Source: Halostella litorea (GTDB lineage Archaea > Halobacteriota > Halobacteria > Halobacteriales > Natronoarchaeaceae). From it: a stretch of 64,000 bases of DNA. A program made the translations under genes and the position numbers. Below are positions 54,695 through 62,603 of the stretch, piece by piece. The DNA is taken from assembly GCF_004785955.1 (NCBI RefSeq), contig NZ_ML214300.1, positions 671,223 through 735,222 of the forward strand, written 5' to 3'. Under the pieces are notes generated by a model. The model was not told where the DNA came from. It worked only from the letters and a program-made list of their open reading frames with translations, and searched no databases. Position 1 is the first letter of the stretch, and each line of letters starts with the position of its first letter.

Positions 54695-55666
54695 CTACAT
54701 GTAACCGAGGTCGCGCAGGCGCTCCATCAGGTCCTCCTTGTCCTGGGCGCGGCCCGCGCGCTCGGTCGTGTTGTCCAGGTCCTGCTGCCAGGCAGGCTCC
54801 TCGGCGGCCTTGTCGGTCGAAACCTCGCTGCCGAGCGAGCGGAAGCCGGCGAAGTACTTCGGGGAGACCGGGATGTCCTCCTGCTCGACGCCCTCGGGGA
54901 GGTCGTCGTCGGTGTCGGGGACGTAGCCCTCGTCCGGGAACTCCTCGACCGTGTCCGGCACGACGAAGTTCCAGAAGGCGTCCCAGACGGCGGCCTCGTC
55001 GAACTGGAGGATCGTCTGGATGCGGTCGTGGGGCGGGTAGATGTCCGGGTCGTGGCGCGGCGAGAAGAACGTCTCGTCGGCGCGGGACTCCTGTTCGTCC
55101 CAGCGGATGCCGGAGATGATGCCGTCGACGTCGTGCTCCTCGATGGCGTCGTTGAGCGCGACCGTCTTGAGGAGGTGGTTGCCGACGTACGTGTCCAGCA
55201 GGAACGGGAAGTCCTCCTCCTCGTACTCGAGGATTTCACGGACGTGGTGCTGGTTGTGCTCCGAGAGCTCGTCGATCGGGATGTCGTCGCCGGGTTCGAG
55301 GCCGTGCTCGTCGACGTACTCGCCGACGTCCTCGTTGCGCGCCCAGATGACGTCGAGGTCCCACTCGTCGGCCCAGTGCTCGACGAAGTCGATGAGTTCG
55401 TCGAAGTGCTGGTAGTGGTCGATGAACACGACCGGCGGGACTTCGAGGTCGAAGCGGTCCGCGACCTCCTTGACGAAGTACAGCGTCAGCGTCGAGTCCT
55501 TGCCGCCCGTCCACATCACGACGGGGTTCTCGTACTGTTCGAGGCCCTCCTTCGTGACCTCGATGGCCTTCTCGATCTTGTGGTTGATCGACGGGTAGTC
55601 GGCGGGGGTCTCGCCCTCGCCCTCGTCGTAGTCGACGTCCAGGTAGTCGGGGAAGTCTGCTGACAT
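54695..55666 (-). CDS. Phosphoadenosine phosphosulfate reductase family protein
   Basis: 323 aa from ATG 55666. PP-loop VVMWTGGKDSTLTLYFVKEV and the ISGIRWDEQESRADETFFSP stretch (with conserved Arg) are family hallmarks, followed by RHDPDIYPPHDRIQTILQF. The C-terminal ~80 residues are acidic. It activates or reduces sulphur-bearing nucleotides in relatives; here the role could be sulphate assimilation or RNA thiolation. The AT-rich region upstream (TTTTAC and TTATATC boxes) is its promoter. No other sulphur genes nearby. Confidence 0.88.
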   Translation of the reverse strand: MSADFPDYLDVDYDEGEGETPADYPSINHKIEKAIEVTKEGLEQYENPVVMWTGGKDSTLTLYFVKEVADRFDLEVPPVVFIDHYQHFDELIDFVEHWADEWDLDVIWARNEDVGEYVDEHGLEPGDDIPIDELSEHNQHHVREILEYEEEDFPFLLDTYVGNHLLKTVALNDAIEEHDVDGIISGIRWDEQESRADETFFSPRHDPDIYPPHDRIQTILQFDEAAVWDAFWNFVVPDTVEEFPDEGYVPDTDDDLPEGVEQEDIPVSPKYFAGFRSLGSEVSTDKAAEEPAWQQDLDNTTERAGRAQDKEDLMERLRDLGYM

Positions 55667-55773
55667 CGTGTAATTAGATATAATTAGGAGCCGTAAAAGT
55701 CTAGTGGAGCCGAGCCGCGGTACGCCCGGTATCGTGTCACACACCGCCGTACGCCGCCGTACGCGGGCCGCCG

Positions 55774-56343
55774 TCAGTCGCTGATGAACTTGTTGTCGCG
55801 CCAGTTGACGCCGCTCTCGCCGTTGTTGCCGTCGCCCGGTCCCTCGACGACCTCGATGGAGGCGGGGCGGTCGTCGCCGTCGACGATCCGGGTGGCCTGC
55901 AGTTCGTCGTCGCGCTCGGTGATGGCCGTCAGCGTGCCCTTCTCGGCCTGGCGCGCGATGTCACAGAGGACGAGGAACATCTCGTACTGGAGCGTGGAGT
56001 TCTGGAGCACCGTCTCGCGGTCGCCCTTGAACGCCGCGTACTCGACGAGTTCGGACTCGATCTCCTCTTCCTCCTCGCCCCACTGTGGGCCGGCGGCGCG
56101 TCGCTCCTCGGGGTCCTCCTCGTACACCCGGTTCTCGGTGACGCTGGCTTTCAGCTGGGCCGTCGGGGTGTACTTGCTGATGCTCTTGTCCTCGGCGACC
56201 GCTTTCAGTATCAGGGTGTTGTTGCGTCGCGTGATGTCGATGTCCTCGATGGCGTCGGGGAGGTCCGCGTCCTCGAAGAAGTCGTGGACTGTTTCGAGTG
56301 GCAGTTCGAGCGTCGAATGAAGGCGATAAACTTGGTTTGACAT
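55774..56343 (-). CDS. Conserved haloarchaeal protein of unknown function
   Basis: 189 aa. Start MSNQVYRLHSTLELPLETVH, an acidic central region (GEEEEEIESELVEYAAFKGD) and a polar tail. The first 60 residues look like an alpha/beta sandwich. I recall it as a haloarchaea-only family (perhaps DUF7110). No membrane segment, no catalytic motif. Separated from its neighbours, with an AT-rich promoter region to the right. Confidence 0.72.
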   Translation of the reverse strand: MSNQVYRLHSTLELPLETVHDFFEDADLPDAIEDIDITRRNNTLILKAVAEDKSISKYTPTAQLKASVTENRVYEEDPEERRAAGPQWGEEEEEIESELVEYAAFKGDRETVLQNSTLQYEMFLVLCDIARQAEKGTLTAITERDDELQATRIVDGDDRPASIEVVEGPGDGNNGESGVNWRDNKFISD

Positions 56344-56515
56344 ATCTGATGATGTGCTGTCGAGGTACCGCGACGGCCAATCGCTTACCCCTAACTACGA
56401 CACGGCCGCTTATATGGACTGCTATTTTATTCTCGACCGAACCGGACGGAACGTGGCGTTCACCGCCGTACGGCGTGGGAATCAGTAACACGGGCCGCGG
56501 GGCGATACACCCCGG

Positions 56516-57166
56516 CTACTGCTCCTCCGAGCCGACGCGGATGACCTGCAGCAGCGAGTAGACGGGGACGCCGTCTATCTCCTCGACGCCCTGCTTGTCG
56601 GCGAGGACGACGCAGGCGACGGGCTCGCCGCCCTGCTCGCGGATCGCCTCGACCGTCTCGGTCATGGTGGTGCCGCTGGTGATGGTGTCGTCAACGACGT
56701 AGCACTCCCGGTCCCGGATCTGGGCGAAGTTGCGGGAGAACGTGCCGCCCAGGTCCTCGATGTCGCCCTCCTCCCACTGGTGCTTCCGGGGGGCGTAGGT
56801 GCCGAGGTCGGTGTCGAGTTCGCGCGCGACGGTCGTCGCTAGCGGCGCACCGGCCTTCTCGATGCCGATGGTGAGGTCGACCTCCTCGCCCTCCTTGACG
56901 AGCAGGTCGGCCATCGCGGAGCCGACCGCGCCGAGGCGGGCGCTGTCCCGGCCGACCGCGCTCCAGTCGACGTGGATGTCGTGGGGACCCCCGCCGCCGT
57001 TCGCGTCCGACGGGGCCGATTTCGCCGGCGTGGTCGTGCCGCTGCGCTCGACGAGCCAGCTCGCCGTCTCTCTGGAGACGTTCAGTTCGTCGGCGATCTC
57101 GCCCTTGGAGAGCCCCCGATCCGCCAGTTCGGCGGCGGACTCCATGAGGTCGTCAACGTTTTTCAT
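56516..57166 (-). CDS. gfcR: GfcR, PyrE-like regulator of glucose/fructose catabolism
   Basis: 216 aa. An N-terminal helix-turn-helix (LSKGEIADELNVSRETASWL) is fused to an orotate phosphoribosyltransferase-like domain with the PRPP loop CYVVDDTITSGTTMTETVE. In Haloferax volcanii GfcR activates the semi-phosphorylative Entner-Doudoroff genes for glucose and fructose. The start of gfcR lies inside the end of gdh (14-base overlap), so the regulator is co-expressed with one of its expected targets. Confidence 0.93.
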   Translation of the reverse strand: MKNVDDLMESAAELADRGLSKGEIADELNVSRETASWLVERSGTTTPAKSAPSDANGGGGPHDIHVDWSAVGRDSARLGAVGSAMADLLVKEGEEVDLTIGIEKAGAPLATTVARELDTDLGTYAPRKHQWEEGDIEDLGGTFSRNFAQIRDRECYVVDDTITSGTTMTETVEAIREQGGEPVACVVLADKQGVEEIDGVPVYSLLQVIRVGSEEQ

Positions 57167-58229
57167 ATGCGGCCAGTTCGACCGCGGTTTTTATAGTCGT
57201 GTCGTCGTCGTCAAACGCGCGGTCGAGGTCGTCGATCCCGTACACGCCGGTGACGAGGTCGTCGAGGAACGGGTCCGGGAGCGCCTGCAGCGTGTCGACG
57301 GCCGACTCGAAGTGCCCGACGTGGGAGTTGACGCTGCCGACCAGCGCCTTGTTGTGGAGGACGAACTCGTTGTGGAGCCGCCCGCCGTCGACCTCGAACT
57401 CCCAGGACTCCGGCACGCCCAGCAGCGCGCCGACGCCGTTGGGCGCGAGCGCCTCGATCGTCTGGAAGGCGTGTTTCGCGTAGCCGGTCGCCTCGTACAC
57501 CAGGTCCATCCCCTCGTGGGCCTCGGCCACCTCGTCGACGGGCGTCTCCCGCGAGTCGACGTACGTCGCGCCCAGGTCCTCGATGATCTCGATCGTCGGG
57601 TCCGGGCGGTCGCGCCGGCCCAGACAGTAGGTGCGGTCGAACCCCTCCGTGTGCTCGAACATCGCCAGCGTGAGCAGGCCGAGGCTGCCGTTGCCAAGTA
57701 CCATCGCGGATTCGGGGTGCCAGTCGAACGCCGAGCGGGCGGCGTAGGCGTGTTCCAGCGCCTTCTCCGTGATGCTGACCGGCTCGACGAGAAAGCCCAG
57801 TTCGGCCAGCTCCGGCGGGACGGAGACGAGATACTCGGCCGGGCTGGTGAAGTACTCCGCCATGAACCCGTGGTCCCCGACGATGCCGCGCTCGTGGTAC
57901 TGGCCCTCGGGAGCCATGTCGGGCTCGCCGCGCTCGAAGAACTCGTTGCCGCCGTCGGGCGCGCGCCGGACGGTCGGGACGACGACCTCCCCCTCCCGCA
58001 GGTCGGTCCCGTTGGGGTCGGCGACGAAGCCGACGGCCTCGTGGCCGAGCACGAGGTGGTCGTCGCCCGCCGGGAAGCCGCCGTGCGCGCCGCTGATGAC
58101 CTCGTGGTCGGTCCCGTCGACGCCCACGCGGAGCGTCCGCACCAGCGCCTCGCCCGGCCCGGGCTCCGGCTTCGGTTTCTCGACGACGGTCGGTTTCGTC
58201 TCGCCCTGGCGAACTGCGACGGCCTTCAT
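57153..58229 (-). CDS. gdh: Glucose 1-dehydrogenase (haloarchaeal type)
   Basis: 358 aa medium-chain dehydrogenase. The zinc site resembles the Haloferax mediterranei enzyme: Asp38 in RVGVDGTDHEVISG, and His-Glu in VLGHEAVGFV. The nucleotide-binding motif is AMVLGNGSLGLLTLAMF, and ending DDDDTTIKTAVEL is also family-specific. It oxidises glucose to gluconolactone with NADP, the first step of the pathway that gluconate dehydratase (59709) continues. The promoter is in an AT-rich patch at 58258-58292. Confidence 0.96.
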   Translation of the reverse strand: MKAVAVRQGETKPTVVEKPKPEPGPGEALVRTLRVGVDGTDHEVISGAHGGFPAGDDHLVLGHEAVGFVADPNGTDLREGEVVVPTVRRAPDGGNEFFERGEPDMAPEGQYHERGIVGDHGFMAEYFTSPAEYLVSVPPELAELGFLVEPVSITEKALEHAYAARSAFDWHPESAMVLGNGSLGLLTLAMFEHTEGFDRTYCLGRRDRPDPTIEIIEDLGATYVDSRETPVDEVAEAHEGMDLVYEATGYAKHAFQTIEALAPNGVGALLGVPESWEFEVDGGRLHNEFVLHNKALVGSVNSHVGHFESAVDTLQALPDPFLDDLVTGVYGIDDLDRAFDDDDTTIKTAVELAAYEKR

Positions 58230-58259
58230 GCGCGTGGCAAGACGCCGGGGGACGAAAAA

Positions 58260-58267
58260 GATTTATT
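58260..58267 (-). promoter_or_regulatory. TATA box of the gdh-gfcR operon
   Basis: Minus-strand AATAAATC within the AT-rich 58258-58292 segment, about 34 nt from the ATG. The AT-rich bases upstream, including AATATTTACTC, are the best candidate region for regulator binding. Confidence 0.5.
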
Positions 58268-58366
58268 CTGTTTTGAGTAAATATTCGATAGCGAGACGGA
58301 CGGGAGCCGGCGTGTGGCCGGCGGCCCTTCGGGCACGCTTATGCCGCTGCCGCGCCGCCTTCCGGT

Positions 58367-59623
58367 ATGGAACGGTACGACCTCCTGTATCGGCTGTACG
58401 ACGAGTTCGACGCGGCGACGCTCCGGGAGTACCAGGAGTTCGTCGACGTGTTCCCGCCCGTGGACTCGCGGGTCGCCCTCGAACACTGGCAGAACGCCAG
58501 CGACGAACTGGCCGACCGGAAGGACGCGATCCGCGAGGGCTTCGCCGCCGGGGAGACGTTCGCCGAGGTCGCCGCCCACGCGACGCGGGACCAGGCGTTC
58601 ACCGCGCTCGACCTCTACACGAAGTACGAACGCGCCGTGAACGCCCTCGTGCTGGACGTCGACGAGACGCTCCGCTCGGCCGGCAACACCGACAACGAGA
58701 TCCCCCGCGAGACGCTCCACCTGCTGACGGAACTCCACGAGGCGGGGGTGCCGATCGTCATCTGCACGGGCCAGACCCTGGAGAACGTGAAGGGGTTCAT
58801 GATCCAGGGGCTCGGGTCGGAGATCGTCCACTCCGGCGACCTGAGTATCGTCTACGAGGCCGGCACCGGCGTGTTCACGCCCGGCCACGGGGCCGACACC
58901 AAGCAGTTGCTGTACGAGGGATTGGACGACGGGATAGTCGCCGTGTTCGACGCGGTCCGGTCCCGGATCCTGCCGGACGCCCCCGAGCACCTCCGGTACG
59001 GCTGTCACCTCCAGGGCAACGAGTTCAACGTCACGCTCAAGCCGAACTTCGAGATCGGGAGTGCGAAGGCCCGCGACGTGATAGACGACGGGCTCGTGTA
59101 CGAACTCGACCTGCTCGGGGACGCCGTCGTCGCGGAAGTCGACGGCGTCGACGGCGACGCGCCGGCCGGCGAGTGGGCGCGCGCCTACTACGCCGGCCAG
59201 GACCCGGAGATCCGCGGCGTCCTCGAACGGCAGGGCGAGTTCCCGACGCTCGACGCCGCCGCCGTGCCGGACGCCGTGACCGACGTGTTCGAGCGCATCG
59301 ACGTCGCCTACTACGAGGCCGACGCCGCCGAGATCGGGAGCCTCGAACTGAACAAGGTGGCCGGCGTCGAGGCGGCCTACGACGTGCTCGGGATCGACGA
59401 CCCGTTCGCGCTGGTGATGGGCGACAGCAAGAGCGACCTGCGCGTGATGGAGTGGGCCGGGGAGCGCGACGCCGGGATCGCGGCCGCACCGGAACACGCC
59501 TCGCGGGACACGCTGGACCACGTCCTCTCGACCGACGAACTCGTCTTCGACCGCGGGAAAAGCGCCGAGATGCTCCGCGTCGCGTACGCGCTGAACCGGC
59601 TCGCCGTGCTCGACGACGCGTAG
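58367..59623 (+). CDS. HAD superfamily hydrolase with helical N-terminal domain
   Basis: 418 aa. Residues 1-90 are helical. Then HAD motif I LVLDVDETLRSAG (DxDxT), motif II VICTGQT, motif III Lys in ELNKVAGV and motif IV FALVMGDSKSDLRVMEW. A large beta-rich cap insertion in the middle puts it with Cof/sucrose-phosphate phosphatase-like enzymes. It sits between gdh (divergent) and gluconate dehydratase (same strand, 85 nt apart), so a sugar phosphate or sugar-acid phosphate is the likely substrate, by context only. Confidence 0.85.
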   Translation: MERYDLLYRLYDEFDAATLREYQEFVDVFPPVDSRVALEHWQNASDELADRKDAIREGFAAGETFAEVAAHATRDQAFTALDLYTKYERAVNALVLDVDETLRSAGNTDNEIPRETLHLLTELHEAGVPIVICTGQTLENVKGFMIQGLGSEIVHSGDLSIVYEAGTGVFTPGHGADTKQLLYEGLDDGIVAVFDAVRSRILPDAPEHLRYGCHLQGNEFNVTLKPNFEIGSAKARDVIDDGLVYELDLLGDAVVAEVDGVDGDAPAGEWARAYYAGQDPEIRGVLERQGEFPTLDAAAVPDAVTDVFERIDVAYYEADAAEIGSLELNKVAGVEAAYDVLGIDDPFALVMGDSKSDLRVMEWAGERDAGIAAAPEHASRDTLDHVLSTDELVFDRGKSAEMLRVAYALNRLAVLDDA

Positions 59624-59679
59624 CCAGCGGGCGGTTTCGGCGAGCGGTCGTCCCAGCGGTCCGACCGGTATCTCAAAGC

Positions 59680-59686
59680 TTTACTG
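59680..59686 (+). promoter_or_regulatory. TATA box of gad
   Basis: CTTTACT about 26 nt before ATG 59709, which fixes that start over the in-frame GTG at 59691. Confidence 0.5.
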
Positions 59687-59708
59687 TGACGTGAGTGAAC
59701 GGGGTCGT

Positions 59709-60947
59709 ATGGGGATCGATTACTCGGAGCTGCACGACCCGAACGCGGAGTACACGATGCGGGAGCTGTCGTCGGAGACGATGGGCGTGACGCGCGAGCG
59801 CGGCGGCGGCCGCGACGTGGAGATCACGGACGTCCAGACGACGATGGTGGACGGGAACTTCCCGTGGACGCTCGTCCGGATCTACACCGACGCCGGCGTC
59901 GTCGGCGACGGCGAGGCGTACTGGGGCGCGGGCGTCCCCGAACTCATCGAGCGGATGAAGCCGTTCGTGATCGGCGAGAACCCGCTCGACATCGACCGGC
60001 TGTACGAGCACCTCGTCCAGAAGATGTCCGGCGAGGGCTCCGTCGAGGGCGTCACCGTCTCCGCCATCGCGGGGATCGAGGTGGCGCTGCACGACCTCGC
60101 GGGCAAGATCCTGGAGGTGCCGGCCTACCAGCTGCTCGGCGGCAAGTACCGCGACGAGGTGCGCGTCTACTGTGACTGCCACACCGAGGAGGAGGCCGAC
60201 CCCGACGCCTGCGCCGACGAGGCCGAGCGCGTCGTCGAGGACCTGGGCTTCGACGCGCTGAAGTTCGACCTCGACGTGCCGAGCGGCTTCGAGAAGGACC
60301 GCGCGAACCGCCACCTCCGCCCCGGCGAGATCCGCCACAAGGCCGAGATCGTCGAGAAGGTGACCGAGCGCGTGAAGGACCGCGCCGACGTCGCCTTCGA
60401 CTGCCACTGGACGTTCTCGGGCGGGAGCGCCAAGCGCCTCGCCGAGGCGATCGAGGACTACGACGTGTGGTGGCTGGAGGACCCCGTCCCGCCGGAGAAC
60501 CTCGAGGTGCAGGAGGAGGTCACGAAGTCCACGACGACGCCGATCACCGTCGGCGAGAACCGCTACCGCGTCACCGAGGAGCGCCGCCTGATCGAGAACC
60601 AGGCGGTCGACATCATCGCGCCCGACCTGCCGAAGGTCGGCGGCATGCGCGAGACCCGGAAGGTCGCCGACGTCGCCAACCAGTACTACGTGCCGGTCGC
60701 GATGCACAACGTCTCCTCGCCGGTCGCCACGATGGCCTCCGCCCACGTCGGCACGGCCGTCCCCAACTCGCTGGCCGTCGAGTACCACTCCTACGAACTG
60801 GGCTGGTGGTCGGACCTCGTCGAGGAGACGGTCATCGAGGACGGCTACATCGAGGTCCCCGAGGAGCCCGGCCTCGGCCTGACGCTCGACCTCGACGCCG
60901 TCTCCGAGCACATGGTCGAGGGCGAGACGCTGTTCGACGAAGCGTAG
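59709..60947 (+). CDS. gad: D-gluconate dehydratase (enolase superfamily)
   Basis: 412 aa mandelate racemase/enolase-fold enzyme. N-terminal cap VTRERGGGRDVEITDVQTTM; barrel with DALKFDLDVPSG (KxDxD-like), metal ligands in VAFDCHWTFSGGSA, WWLEDPVPPENL and ITVGENRYR, and catalytic His in VAMHNVSSPVA. It closely resembles the Haloferax gluconate dehydratase that makes 2-keto-3-deoxygluconate. Context with gdh, gfcR and a GntP permease agrees. The C-terminal LFDEA codons are repeated just after the stop. Confidence 0.94.
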   Translation: MGIDYSELHDPNAEYTMRELSSETMGVTRERGGGRDVEITDVQTTMVDGNFPWTLVRIYTDAGVVGDGEAYWGAGVPELIERMKPFVIGENPLDIDRLYEHLVQKMSGEGSVEGVTVSAIAGIEVALHDLAGKILEVPAYQLLGGKYRDEVRVYCDCHTEEEADPDACADEAERVVEDLGFDALKFDLDVPSGFEKDRANRHLRPGEIRHKAEIVEKVTERVKDRADVAFDCHWTFSGGSAKRLAEAIEDYDVWWLEDPVPPENLEVQEEVTKSTTTPITVGENRYRVTEERRLIENQAVDIIAPDLPKVGGMRETRKVADVANQYYVPVAMHNVSSPVATMASAHVGTAVPNSLAVEYHSYELGWWSDLVEETVIEDGYIEVPEEPGLGLTLDLDAVSEHMVEGETLFDEA

Positions 60948-60955
60948 CTTCGTCG
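60935..60955. repeat. Perfect palindrome over the stop codon of gad
   Basis: CGACGAAGC-GTA-GCTTCGTCG, 9-base arms around the TAG. A related imperfect copy lies at 61043-61062. Another hairpin CGCAAA/TTTGCG is at 60960-60978. Confidence 0.6.
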
Positions 60956-60979
60956 GGCTCGCAAATCCCCGGTTTGCGT

Positions 60980-60996
60980 TGTTCGACGAGGCGTAA
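60980..60996 (+). repeat. Second copy of the gad 3' end
   Basis: TGTTCGACGAGGCGTAA repeats TGTTCGACGAAGCGTAG (60931-60947) with two changes, again ending in a stop codon, 49 bases downstream and out of frame with gad. Confidence 0.6.
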
Positions 60997-61042
60997 GGCT
61001 CATCGAGCACGACGGACGAACTAATTCTTCCATTTTACGGGG

Positions 61043-61062
61043 CGACGGAGCGTAGCTCGTCG
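61043..61062. repeat. Imperfect second copy of the gad-stop palindrome
   Basis: CGACGGAGC-GTA-GCTCGTCG closely matches the palindrome at 60935. Followed by GGGAAAAGGGG; no gene lies between 60948 and 61121. Confidence 0.5.
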
Positions 61063-61121
61063 GGAAAAGGGGCGACTGAGGGGAGGACCGAACCGATAGC
61101 GGGGTGGAGCGAAGCCTCCGG

Positions 61122-61721
61122 TTACGCGTCCGTGGCGTTGACCACGTAGGCGTCCGACGAACCGGGGAGGTCGACGGAGATTCCCAAGACGGAGATGCCA
61201 GTCGAGTCGGTGGTCCGGAGCGTTACCGCCTCGCCATCGACGACCGTCCCGTTCGTGACCGTGAACGTCGCGACGCGATCGCCCGTGTCGTTCACTGCGG
61301 TCAGCTCCGTCGTCTCGGAGTCCGACGCCGTCAGGACGTTGTCCAGCGGCCGGGCGTCGGTCACCGTCCCGGCGTCAAGGTCGACGTCGGCGACGACCCG
61401 GGGCGCGGCGTCCTCGTCGGGCGCGACGTACACCTCCAGGTCGTCGCCGACGTCCTCGACCTGAAAGTGGACGGGACCGCTTTCGAACCAGTCTCTGACG
61501 GCGTCGTGCTGCCAGGCGGTTCGCCAGGCGCGCTCGACGTCGCGCTCGCTCAGGTCGCCGTCGGGGTCGACGACCTCGACGGTGTGGTTGGAGGGCTGTA
61601 CGACGTCCGCGGGCGACCCGTCAGGGGTCGCCGTCGGCGGACTCGTCGTGGCGGCGGCGACGCCGCTCGCGCCGAACGCGAGCAGCGCCGCGACCGCGAC
61701 CGTGAGTAGCTGTCGTTGCAT
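61122..61721 (-). CDS. Secreted protein of unknown function
   Basis: 199 aa. Signal peptide MQRQLLTVAVAALLAFGASG with no lipobox, followed by a Thr/Pro linker and a mature domain rich in Asn-x-Thr sites (VQPSNHTVEVVDPDG, VTNGTVVDGEAVTL). No enzyme motif. Its upstream region carries the 18-nt element also found before the secreted protein gene at 62604; the two proteins share a similar composition and a D-x-x-x-x-T-V-T-D segment. Confidence 0.75.
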   Translation of the reverse strand: MQRQLLTVAVAALLAFGASGVAAATTSPPTATPDGSPADVVQPSNHTVEVVDPDGDLSERDVERAWRTAWQHDAVRDWFESGPVHFQVEDVGDDLEVYVAPDEDAAPRVVADVDLDAGTVTDARPLDNVLTASDSETTELTAVNDTGDRVATFTVTNGTVVDGEAVTLRTTDSTGISVLGISVDLPGSSDAYVVNATDA

Positions 61722-61824
61722 GGTTGCCGTACGGCGGCGCGGGTCGACGGCGGCGGGCGTCCCGTCGGCGGGGACCGGTGCCGTCGCCCGGCGCGCCGCG
61801 GTCTACGGTTGTGCGAAAGAGTTG

Positions 61825-61872
61825 ATAGCCGTTTCTTGGAAACGCCCGGGAAACGGCTTCGAAAGCCGTTTC
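61825..61872 (-). promoter_or_regulatory. Candidate operator/promoter A with shared 18-nt element and palindrome
   Basis: On the minus strand it contains TTTCCAAGAAACGGCTAT (61825-61842), identical to site B, preceded by the inverted repeat GAAACGGC/GCCGTTTC (61850-61872). It overlaps the last codon of the regulator gene and lies about 100 nt before the secreted protein gene at 61721. Confidence 0.6.
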
Positions 61873-62458
61873 AGGGGCGTATTTCGCGCTCCTGCAGGTG
61901 GACCGTGTTGCCGATCCCGCTGCGCTTGCGCTCGACCAGCCCCCGGTGTTCGAGGTTGTCCAGCGTCCGGCTGACCGTCGCCTTCGAGAGGTCCGTTCCC
62001 TCGACGAGCGCACGCTGTGGGATCTCGCCGTCGGCGTCGAGCAGCATCGAGTAGATGGTCGCCTCGTTGTCGCCGAGGCGGTCGAGCGTCGCCTCCCGGC
62101 GCTCGCGGCGGTCCTCGGAGTCGTCCGCGGCGCGGTCGGCGTCGCCGCCCCCGTTCGCCGCCGGCGACGGGGCCGGCTCCGCCGGTCCGTTCGCCGTCGG
62201 AGGGTCCGCGGGGGCGCGGGCACGGCCGCCGAGGACCAGATACGTCCCGCTCGCGCCGCTGACGAGCGCGGCGACGGCGACGACCGCAACCTCGTCGTAG
62301 GTGAAGTACTGGCCGACCTGCGTCGTCTCCGCCCCGCTCTCGCCGACCGACACCACGACCGGCGAGGGGGTGATGAGCTGGACGGCGAGCACGAGCACGG
62401 CGGCGATGAAGACGACGGCCGCCGCGAGGTGGGAGGTCCGGAGGGCTCGGGCGTTCAT
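61871..62458 (-). CDS. Membrane-anchored winged-helix transcriptional regulator
   Basis: 195 aa. Two membrane helices near the N-terminus (AAAVVFIAAVLVLAVQL and AVVAVAALVSGASGTYLVLG) flank a short outside loop; then a Pro/Ala/Asp linker and a C-terminal winged helix (DNEATIYSMLLDADGEIPQR, TDLSKATVSRTLDNLEHRGL). It could sense an envelope signal and act on DNA while in the membrane. Both flanking secreted-protein genes carry the same promoter element, so they are the obvious targets. Confidence 0.85.
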   Translation of the reverse strand: MNARALRTSHLAAAVVFIAAVLVLAVQLITPSPVVVSVGESGAETTQVGQYFTYDEVAVVAVAALVSGASGTYLVLGGRARAPADPPTANGPAEPAPSPAANGGGDADRAADDSEDRRERREATLDRLGDNEATIYSMLLDADGEIPQRALVEGTDLSKATVSRTLDNLEHRGLVERKRSGIGNTVHLQEREIRP

Positions 62459-62518
62459 GGGCGAACGTATCCGCTGACCGGAACTTCAGTGTACTGGTCT
62501 ATACGGCACGTAGCGGCC

Positions 62519-62578
62519 GTGAAACGGCGCGAAACGTGTTTCCAACCGCTTCCAAACGCCTTTCCAAGAAACGGCTAT
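62519..62578 (+). promoter_or_regulatory. Candidate operator/promoter B with shared 18-nt element
   Basis: TTTCCAAGAAACGGCTAT at 62561-62578 is identical to site A. Upstream are further GAAACG/GTTTCC half-sites (62521-62556). The element ends 26 nt before ATG 62604, so it coincides with the expected TATA position of that gene. Confidence 0.6.
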
Positions 62579-62603
62579 GAGGGTTTGCAGCCAACCAGTG
62601 AAC

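Noticed and set aside
54248-55663. 471-codon open frame on the plus strand
   Set aside because: Antisense to the PAPS reductase-like gene, low-complexity Val/Leu/Asp/Arg translation, no start signal.
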